From Candidatus Baldrarchaeota archaeon (GTDB lineage Archaea; Asgardarchaeota; Baldrarchaeia; Baldrarchaeales; DXJG01), in assembly GCA_030587435.1 (NCBI GenBank), contig JAUQZC010000136.1, positions 1 to 59,806 of the forward strand: a stretch of DNA of 59,806 bases. The letters are read 5' to 3'. Below, piece after piece: positions 54,097 through 59,806 of this stretch; the stretch's first letter is position 1; every line of letters starts with the position of its first letter. Made by a program: the position numbers and the translations under genes. The notes under the pieces were generated by a model. That model did no database searches. It had not been told where the DNA came from and worked only from the letters and a program-made list of their open reading frames with translations.

Positions 54097-54855
54097 TTAA
54101 ATTTTGTAGTTTTCTATCTCCTCTAACCCGAACAACCTAATGTTTTGAAAGTTCATTTTTAGTGTTTCTGCTAAGAGTAGAGCCTGCATTAAATCCCTCT
54201 GCGTCAAAGCTCCCCTTTCCTTCAAATATGTTATATCTGCATACTTTCTGCTCCACGTTTCTTCACCTGATATTTTTGCTAGTCTTAGTTTTTCAGTATC
54301 CGGTATAACGTTGTCAATTAAGTTTAATGTAGGTTGCAATGTACTTGATTTTCCTTTTAGTACATCAATCCATGTATCATGTGGAAATCTTAATGTCATT
54401 TCTTTAGGATCATATATTAGCAGAGTATGTGTTTGATTGTATAAGTCCCAGTTAGGTTTTTCTCCAAGTTTCTCACACAGGGTTTGATATAGTTGTGCTA
54501 AGTGCAGAGAGTTTATTGTTTTGGTTTTAAGAATAGCAACGGTTTTCAGCGCTGCCAGCATGGATTTACCACCTTGTCTATTTACTATCGATGTTTGAAT
54601 AAGTTCACCTATATACTCGTACATTCCAGAGGGGATTGCCTCCGCAAATGTTTTGTCTAGTTTTACATGCATTTCCCTAGAAAGTTTCAACGTCAAGTCC
54701 TTGTAAAGTTGATAAATGTACATCGGAATACCTTTCGCTTTCTCCACGACTATTTTTATAGCGACATCCTCGTATAGGATTCTTGATTTCGAAAGTAAAT
54801 TTGTACCAATTAAATTAAGCATAGGACCCGTTGAAAGCGTAGCAATAGCAGACAT
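54097..54855 (-). pseudogene. truncated copy of the AAA-TPR ATPase family
   Basis: About 215 residues match the middle of the gene at 52250 (VVEKAKGIPMYIYQL against VVEKAQGLPVYIWQL; FPHDTWIDVLKGKSS against LPHDSWGDVLKGRSS). The N-terminal ATPase domain is missing and the frame runs into antisense of an FG-GAP scrap at about 54824. Its C-terminal end (GLEEIENYKI) lacks TPRs. I read it as a 5'-truncated gene. Confidence 0.7.
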
Positions 54856-55040
54856 CGATGGCGACGGATATTACGAACTAATAGGTGCTCACGGATACTG
54901 GATAAGAGTAGACAAATACAACTCAACAAGCGGAAATGTTACCTTTATGTGGGAAAGATCAATAGAATGCAACGCAAAACTAGTTGAAACAGCAGACTTC
55001 GACAACAACGGAAAACCAGACATAGCATACATGGGCAGGG
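54824..55040 (+). pseudogene. FG-GAP repeat gene fragment
   Basis: A stretch on the plus strand translates as two FG-GAP units: VAIADIDGDGYYELIGAHG and TADFDNNGKPDIAYMG. It has no start, signal or anchor and is bounded by unrelated sequence on both sides, so it is an isolated fragment of a propeller gene. Confidence 0.65.
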
Positions 55041-55317
55041 TTGTAAAATTGAAATTTTTAATTTTAAGACTATAAAATGCGATAGTTACAATTAATAGCA
55101 TCATTAAGGTTATTTCGAGTGGAAGGAAGAAGCTGATGCTGAATCTGTTTATTGTGCTGAAATTGAGCCAAAGACCCCATGCATATGCGATGGAAATTCC
55201 TGTGGCCTCTTTGTAGCCGTATAGGAGGCCAGTACAGTACCAGAGATACATGGGTAATGTTAAATAAACTAAAAGAGCCAGTTGAGTGAAGTTATAGGCC
55301 CTAGTTAGACTACCCAA
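55038..55317 (-). pseudogene. truncated membrane protein
   Basis: A frame from ATG 55317 gives about 90 residues with three hydrophobic helices (ALLVYLTLPMYLWYC, LEITLMMLLIVTIAFYS) and then runs into the antisense of the FG-GAP fragment. The end of a normal protein is not visible, so it is probably truncated at about 55040. Confidence 0.5.
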
Positions 55318-55463
55318 GTTTTTTCACTCTCGTAGTTGATATATAAATAATAGAGTTTATACGGTATAATTGACGTTGTTTTCGGTTGTTTATAAATTTT
55401 AATGGTTAGAAATAATATCTTACTAGGGAATGGTAAATATTTACAACTAATGGTAAATTCACG

Positions 55464-55494
55464 TAAATGTGTTGGTGTTAATTACCAACATTTA
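55464..55494. repeat. imperfect inverted repeat
   Basis: TAAATGTGTTGGT and ACCAACATTTA pair across a seven-base loop with a two-base bulge. Could be an operator or a terminator-like hairpin; no gene lies next to it. Confidence 0.4.
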
Positions 55495-55812
55495 TGAGTG
55501 CCATGTTATAACCTGATAGCTAGTGCAACGTAAAAATACCCAAATGGACGATAATAAGTAAACCAAAGAGCCATGTAGGTCAATTTATATAGGTTCTATT
55601 TTGAACCACCTAAAACTCACTAATCCCCGTGTAATTATCAGTATGGTATTCTTCGTTAACATGAACTTACGCTTGTGTTAGACAAATTAAGTACTTTTGT
55701 TGCCTATAGGCGTAATGCGGTTGAAGTTTCCTTATATGATGTCGATTATAAATGATTAAACAAAGATGGATGGATTTTTCTATGTCTATGGTCTCTTGTA
55801 AAATTAAGTGGT

Positions 55813-55824
55813 AATATTTATATG
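55813..55824 (+). promoter_or_regulatory. TATA-like box for the RHH/retropepsin pair
   Basis: AATATTTATATG is about 24 bases before GTG 55848 and 33 before ATG 55857, fitting a short or absent leader. Confidence 0.4.
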
Positions 55825-55856
55825 TTTTTGCTACTTGGTAGTATATTGTGGTAAGA

Positions 55857-56120
55857 ATGGTTTCTAGGAAAGTTAGTATTTCTTTGCCTGAGCGTCTTTT
55901 GAAGATAATTGATAGGAATGCTAAGAGTGTTGGTTTGAGTAGAAGTGAGTATATAGCGAGAATACTTGAAGAAAAACTTGGAACTGCTGAAGAACCTAAA
56001 ATGTATCCAACTGTGTTGTGGAAGCTTAGGACGAGTGTTTTTTTGAAGATGAGGTCTCCCAGATATCCTAGTAGGAGGATTAAAGGTAGATGGATCGTGG
56101 AAAAAGTAAACAAGAAATAA
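55857..56120 (+). CDS. ribbon-helix-helix (CopG-type) DNA-binding protein
   Basis: VSISLPERLLKIIDRNAKSVGLSRSEYIARIL is a textbook ribbon-helix-helix (strand, two helices), here seen in two short parts. About 40 basic C-terminal residues follow. ATG 55857 or GTG 55848 may start it. The next gene overlaps it by 31 bases, in the manner of antitoxin-toxin pairs, but the partner is a retropepsin-like protein. Confidence 0.8.
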   Translation: MVSRKVSISLPERLLKIIDRNAKSVGLSRSEYIARILEEKLGTAEEPKMYPTVLWKLRTSVFLKMRSPRYPSRRIKGRWIVEKVNKK

Positions 56121-56542
56121 TATATCACTACATGGGGGACGGTTTTTTACCAGATGGTACTAAGATACCAGATATTCCTGTGGTTTATTTAGTGTTAGAG
56201 GTTGGTGAGTTTAGGGCGAGGGGCCCCGCTATTTTAGATACTGGTTTTGATGGCGGAGTTTACCCCAATATTGATATTGTGAAGCTTTTTGAAGGTACTA
56301 AACCAATTAAAACCGTGGAGTTTGAAAACCCATTGTTTCAAAGATCCGAATTCGAAGTTTATGTCGCAAAAGCATACCTATATTATAGAGGGGAATATGT
56401 TTCGATAGGAGATGTAAATGTATATATTCCCGTTGAACCAGAACTACTTAGTGAAGAGGTGATTATTGGTAGAGAAGTTATTAATCAATGGAAAATAACA
56501 TTGGATTCTAAGGCAAAAGTACTTCACATATTATTTCAATAA
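56090..56542 (+). CDS. retropepsin-like aspartic protease
   Basis: 150 residues. ARGPAILDTGFDGGVYPN carries the catalytic DTG (about residues 50-52), the core of clan AA aspartic proteases, followed by the psi-loop region and LLSEEVIIGREV. Such small single-domain proteins act as dimers, giving a two-fold active site. The frame overlaps the RHH gene; its target and the partner relation are unknown. Confidence 0.75.
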   Translation: MDRGKSKQEIIYHYMGDGFLPDGTKIPDIPVVYLVLEVGEFRARGPAILDTGFDGGVYPNIDIVKLFEGTKPIKTVEFENPLFQRSEFEVYVAKAYLYYRGEYVSIGDVNVYIPVEPELLSEEVIIGREVINQWKITLDSKAKVLHILFQ

Positions 56543-56568
56543 AATCTATAATGTATGTATATTATTTG

Positions 56569-56735
56569 TTAAATCGCTGTTTTTCCTTGGAACCACTTTT
56601 TTAGGGCTTCTTTTGGTTTCCCTATGCCTAGATGGTTGAGTAGTTTTTCACCTTCTTTTGAAACCTGATAGTATGAGTGTTTTCACCCTCTTCCATTTCA
56701 CTTTTCCTTCTTTCTTGATTACACCTTTTTTCTAG
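56569..56735 (-). pseudogene. frameshifted winged-helix regulator remnant
   Basis: The minus strand reads YYQVSKEGEKLLNHLGIG, KPKEALKKWFQGKTAI and TAA, the end of a small winged-helix/PadR-like protein with the wing-type YxV-x-xEG. Just upstream, in another frame, KKEGKVKWKRVKT continues it. No start is visible. A broken remnant. Confidence 0.45.
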
Positions 56736-56964
56736 TTTTCAAATTATTGTCAAAGGTTCTCTGGGTTTAAATCAGTAATTTATGATATAATTCGAATTTA
56801 GGCGTCGAATTAAATGTTAACATAATCATCATTTTTAAGTTTAAAATGGAAGAAGTAGAATGTTTTTGTGGTGAAAGAGTTTATGTGTATTTGACAAAAT
56901 TTAATAATGTGTGAACCATTTTCTAATTGTAGTTTGGTTGTTGTTTGAAGTTTAGGTGGATGTT

Positions 56965-57948
56965 ATGGTTGCAACGGGAACTGTTGAACTATTGATGAGG
57001 TTACTGCGAAAGGAGGCTGACAAGATTGAGGGAGCAATACTGTTTGGTAGTTTAGCGAGTGGTAAGTTCGGTGAGGGTAGTGATATTGATGTTTTTGTTA
57101 TTGTTAAAGATGAAAAGATGAGGAGACATTTGTCTTCTGTTTTGACCGTTGATCCTAGAGTTTCTCTTGACATCATCTCTATTGAAAAATTGGATGAAAT
57201 GTTAATGGAAGATTCACCTGAACTAATTTTTCTTTCAAAAGGTAAACCTCTACTTGAGTCGGATGTTTTAAAGAAAATTTTTCGGTTTAAACCCACCTAT
57301 AGAAGTATTTTGTTGGCTATTGACGAAAGCTTACGATGGTATCAAAAAACTGGTTATGTTAAGACCCCTGAAATGAAACTTTTTTGCGTGTTCAAATCTT
57401 TGTTTTGGATGGTATTAGCAAGACTTTGCATGAAAGGAGACATACCAACATCGAAAAGAGACATCTTAGTAACAATTTCAAACAAATATAAGATTAACAT
57501 GAAAATTTTGAGCGAGATATCTAGAAATCTTGTTTTTGGTAGAAAAGCTGAGACTTTTGCCTTAAGGTTGGTGAAGATCTTGGAGAACGAGAAAGAACAG
57601 TTAGTAAAGGACTTTATGGATGCTTCAAAAAGACTTTTCGAAGAAGCGATTGCATGTTACGAAAACAAATTATACGATCTTGCAATTTTTGGCTTTCATT
57701 CATCTCTAGAATACCTTCTCAAAGCATTAACACTTAAAAAATATGATAGGAAACCTTTATACCTTTTGGAAGCCGCTGAAATACTATTCGAGGAAGGTAT
57801 AATTTCTCGGGAAGAATATGATGCAATCAAGGAATTAAATGCTTTACGAAACAGTATTTACCACATTGCGAAAAAGGCTGAAGAAAAAGACACCAAATGG
57901 GCAAAAGAAGTAACAGAAAACATAATTAGAAAACTGAAATCCCATTGA
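56965..57948 (+). CDS. fused MNT nucleotidyltransferase-HEPN protein
   Basis: The protein has about 327 residues. The N-terminal minimal nucleotidyltransferase has FGSLASG (about residue 28) and the SDIDVFV acidic pair. The C-terminal HEPN domain carries the RNxxxH ribonuclease motif (LRNSIYH). Usually the two are separate toxin (HEPN) and antitoxin (MNT) genes, and the MNT protein AMPylates or blocks HEPN; here they are one chain. The frame opens at GTG 56956; ATG 56965 follows AGGTGG at five bases and is preferred. Confidence 0.85.
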   Translation: MVATGTVELLMRLLRKEADKIEGAILFGSLASGKFGEGSDIDVFVIVKDEKMRRHLSSVLTVDPRVSLDIISIEKLDEMLMEDSPELIFLSKGKPLLESDVLKKIFRFKPTYRSILLAIDESLRWYQKTGYVKTPEMKLFCVFKSLFWMVLARLCMKGDIPTSKRDILVTISNKYKINMKILSEISRNLVFGRKAETFALRLVKILENEKEQLVKDFMDASKRLFEEAIACYENKLYDLAIFGFHSSLEYLLKALTLKKYDRKPLYLLEAAEILFEEGIISREEYDAIKELNALRNSIYHIAKKAEEKDTKWAKEVTENIIRKLKSH

Positions 57949-57988
57949 CAGAATAATACAGTAAAATAGTTTTAAATTTAAATCCACG

Positions 57989-58408
57989 TCACCAGTATTC
58001 TGGTTCTACACTAGTTTCTTCAGTTTCTCCTTTAAATCTCCATATTCCCGTTTTAGGTGAAATTATTTCTATTTTTAGTTCCTCTATTAGTGCATCACTT
58101 AAGAGAACTTCTTTTTCATGTGTAGAGACTATGGCATTACATTTAATGGTTTCTGAGTTTCTTGTTTTTGCTAATATCGTTATTTCAACTGATTTTGGAA
58201 TTACATAGCTTAGAACTTCTCCCCCCGCTGTGTCAAGTGTTTCAAGTATCGAGTTTTCAGGTGGAGGCCATAAACCTAATTTTTTAGCTAGGTTTTTAGG
58301 TATGAGCGTATCTGGTTCTAAACTCGTGAATCCTGTGTTTAAAAGAGCCGATGTAATAACTTCTTTTCCTTTTAATGATTTTATTTTAACCTTAACTCTT
58401 ACAGGCAT
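57989..58408 (-). CDS. retropepsin-like protein with NTG in place of DTG
   Basis: 140-residue aspartic-protease-like fold: ALLNTGFTSLEPD (position 24-26 NTG), then a psi-loop and VLLSDALIEELKI. The catalytic Asp is Asn, so it is probably inactive unless it pairs with another subunit. A 29-residue basic frame (MSSKKVVKKFRRRIG…, minus strand 58507-58418) lies just upstream, ten bases before it, and might be the remnant of a partner RHH-type gene. Confidence 0.7.
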   Translation of the reverse strand: MPVRVKVKIKSLKGKEVITSALLNTGFTSLEPDTLIPKNLAKKLGLWPPPENSILETLDTAGGEVLSYVIPKSVEITILAKTRNSETIKCNAIVSTHEKEVLLSDALIEELKIEIISPKTGIWRFKGETEETSVEPEYW

Positions 58409-58507
58409 GCAAAAACCTCATACAGACTTAATTATTCCTAAACGTTTTCCACGTCTTACTCTACCAATCCTTCTCCTAAATTTTTTTACAACTTTTTTCG
58501 AAGACAT

Positions 58508-58986
58508 TAAGAGTTCACCTAAGATTCGAGTATTTAAGCAATATTTAAGATTTTGGTTCTCACACCTCTAGATGCTTCATCTCCTAATTTTGAGGTAAAT
58601 GTTAATTTGTTATTTTCAGTGATCCTGTAATTCCTCATCAAATTCGGTCCCGGGTAGCTTCATCATCCAATACCATATATGATAGCATCACACTAATAAC
58701 GTTACCTTTAGCATCTTACATGTTAAGTCAGAATAATTGTAATCTCGAAACCTACTGAGTTATGAGTTAAAATTGTCAATTATTTGGCCCTTAGGATAGC
58801 AATGGCTTGAATGTAAATTTCATTGAAACTTTGTCGACTCAGATTTCTAAATATTTCGAAGAAAGAGAGTTTAGACTTGAAAGACGGATGTTGTTGATGA
58901 CTATTTAATGGGCTTAGTAATTTGGAAAAAATCTATGGTAGAAAAGTATATTTAGTAGAAAAGTATAAAGTAAACTGGTGAAACTT
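58508..58986. other. intergenic stretch, no gene recognised
   Basis: AT-rich, with a possible plus-strand scrap (…STQISKYFEEREFRLERR…, TAA near 58907) lacking a start. The last 60 bases hold the promoter-like sequence (AAGTATATTTAG) of the next pair. Confidence 0.3.
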
Positions 58987-59277
58987 ATGTCAACGTCTGT
59001 GAAAATAAGTTCAGAGAGTAAAAAAAGGCTGGAACAACTTCAAGCAATGTTAACCTTAAAACTGGGCCGTAAAATTCCTCAGCATGAAATACTGGATGCT
59101 CTCATAAAACTGGGCACTTCAAATATTGATGATCTGATTAAATATTTTTCTAAGCTGAAACTTCCATTATCCTCAAGTGAAATAAGAAAAGTTTTATCTC
59201 TTCCATCTGACTGGGGTGTTAGAACTTCTGAGAAAGAGATAGATAAAGTTGTATATGATGTGGAGGACCAAATTTGA
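58987..59277 (+). CDS. vapB: small RHH/VapB-like antitoxin
   Basis: About 96 residues, opening TSVKISSESKKRLEQL and continuing with a helix-rich part, typical of ribbon-helix-helix antitoxins (strand VKIS then two helices). ATG 58987 has GGTG upstream; GTG 58978 is the alternative. The next gene starts at TTG 59274, overlapping the TGA by four bases. Confidence 0.7.
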   Translation: MSTSVKISSESKKRLEQLQAMLTLKLGRKIPQHEILDALIKLGTSNIDDLIKYFSKLKLPLSSSEIRKVLSLPSDWGVRTSEKEIDKVVYDVEDQI

Positions 59278-59696
59278 GTGTTTTCATCGATACTGGCATT
59301 TTTGTAGCTTTCTTTAATAAAAGGGATGAGAACCATAAATGTGCTGTAGAATTGTTAAAAAATGCGTTTTTTGGTGAATATGGTACTTTATACACTTCTG
59401 ATTACATATTTGATGAAACTGTAACTTTTATTATTAAAAAGACAGGTCGGAAAGATTTAGCGCAAACCATCGGTAATTTTATCTTAGGAGAACTTAAAGG
59501 ATATCCAAAACTCTTTAACTTGCTATATGTTAACTCAGAAGTTTTTTCTTATGCATGGAAACTCTTTAACAAGTATTCTGATCGCAGACTAAGTTTTACT
59601 GACTGTACGTCATTGGCACTTATCAAAGTTGCAGATATACCCTATATCATGAGTTTTGATAGCGACTTCGACGGTATTATCGAAAGAATTTACTAA
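59274..59696 (+). CDS. vapC: PIN-domain toxin (VapC)
   Basis: 140 residues with FIDTGIFVAFF (first Asp), a central DETVTF and acidic SFTDCTSLAL, and C-terminal SFDSDFDG. It starts TTG 59274 in overlap with the antitoxin gene and is probably cotranscribed with it. It completes the toxin-antitoxin series at this end of the window. Confidence 0.8.
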   Translation: MSVFIDTGIFVAFFNKRDENHKCAVELLKNAFFGEYGTLYTSDYIFDETVTFIIKKTGRKDLAQTIGNFILGELKGYPKLFNLLYVNSEVFSYAWKLFNKYSDRRLSFTDCTSLALIKVADIPYIMSFDSDFDGIIERIY

Positions 59697-59806
59697 TTTA
59701 AACTCCTGCGGTTAAAAGTTTACATAGAGAATGTCTGGAACTCTTAAAATTTAAAAGCTCCCATGTGAGGTAAGATGGATATCCCTATCACGGATTAATT
59801 TTCTAC

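Larger units (their letters stand above)
55318..55847. other. intergenic stretch with an inverted repeat and possible scrap
   Basis: Mostly AT-rich. A minus-strand frame near 55670-55840 (…YNRHHIRKLQPHYAYRQQK…) might be a fragment of a lost gene but has no start. The promoter of the next pair lies at its right edge. Confidence 0.3.

Noticed and set aside
55667..56128. 153-codon minus-strand frame
   Set aside because: Most of it is antisense to the RHH gene; only its far end could be a gene scrap.
1..59806. tRNA, rRNA and CRISPR arrays
   Set aside because: No cloverleaf, rRNA-like block or regularly spaced direct repeats were seen on either strand by eye.

Overview
This window looks like a piece of an AT-rich archaeal chromosome. 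The signs are AAA+ ATPases of the archaeal DUF4143 type, an ADP-forming acetyl-CoA synthetase alpha subunit, thiolase/DUF35 pairs, many PIN/AbrB toxin-antitoxin genes, TATA-like boxes about 25 bases before starts with little or no leader, frequent GTG/TTG starts, and an ESCRT-III/Vps4-like gene cluster. A thermophilic or anaerobic member of the TACK/Bathyarchaeia-like groups would fit, but nothing here fixes the phylum. I saw no rRNA or tRNA gene and no CRISPR array.

Layout. 0-8.3 kb: defence and mobile-type genes (a decayed PIN toxin, two VapBC pairs, two DUF4143-type ATPases, a CPBP membrane protease) around a DUF1028 protein and a PLP decarboxylase. 8.3-16.7 kb: central metabolism (malate dehydrogenase, GNAT, aminotransferase, ADP-forming acyl-CoA synthetase alpha, homocitrate/isopropylmalate-synthase family enzyme, isopropylmalate/isocitrate-type dehydrogenase). 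16.7-23.1 kb: an acyl-CoA block of a thiolase with DUF35, an acyl-CoA dehydrogenase, then two thiolase-fold proteins without the catalytic residues followed by two DUF35 proteins. 23.4-27 kb: small membrane proteins, two of them interrupted by a stop or frameshift, an orphan RNA resembling the right end and omega RNA of an IS605/TnpB element, and a divergent PIN/AbrB pair. 27.4-31 kb: aconitase-family large and small subunits (leuC/leuD type) and a two-subunit class I CoA transferase. 31-37 kb: a frameshifted ATP-cone gene, a longin-like/winged-helix protein, a chimera of that gene with leuD, and a membrane-anchored FG-GAP beta-propeller protein.

37-45 kb holds the most interesting unit: nine co-oriented genes plus a 38-residue microprotein. 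They encode two ESCRT-III (Snf7/CdvB)-like helical proteins, a MIT-AAA Vps4/CdvC-like ATPase, a TPR/MIT-like protein, a zinc-ribbon plus cytosolic FG-GAP protein, an SPFH/band-7-like protein, a helical winged-helix protein, and two paralogues with a tryptophan-rich WWWLDQGDA motif. A membrane protein and a 1876-residue surface protein (DUF2341, FG-GAP propellers, thrombospondin-3-like calcium repeats, C-terminal membrane anchor) are transcribed away from it. The two anchored propeller proteins, the microprotein and two gene remnants share a C-terminal tail of the form LExxIKDYK that resembles a MIT-interacting motif (MIM1). I infer, without proof, a membrane-remodelling system in which the Vps4-like or other MIT proteins bind the cytosolic tails of surface propellers.

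52-59.8 kb: an AAA/STAND-like ATPase with TPRs, a truncated relative of it, scraps of an FG-GAP gene and of a membrane protein, then a ribbon-helix-helix/retropepsin pair, a fused MNT-HEPN gene, a second retropepsin-like gene and a final antitoxin/PIN pair.
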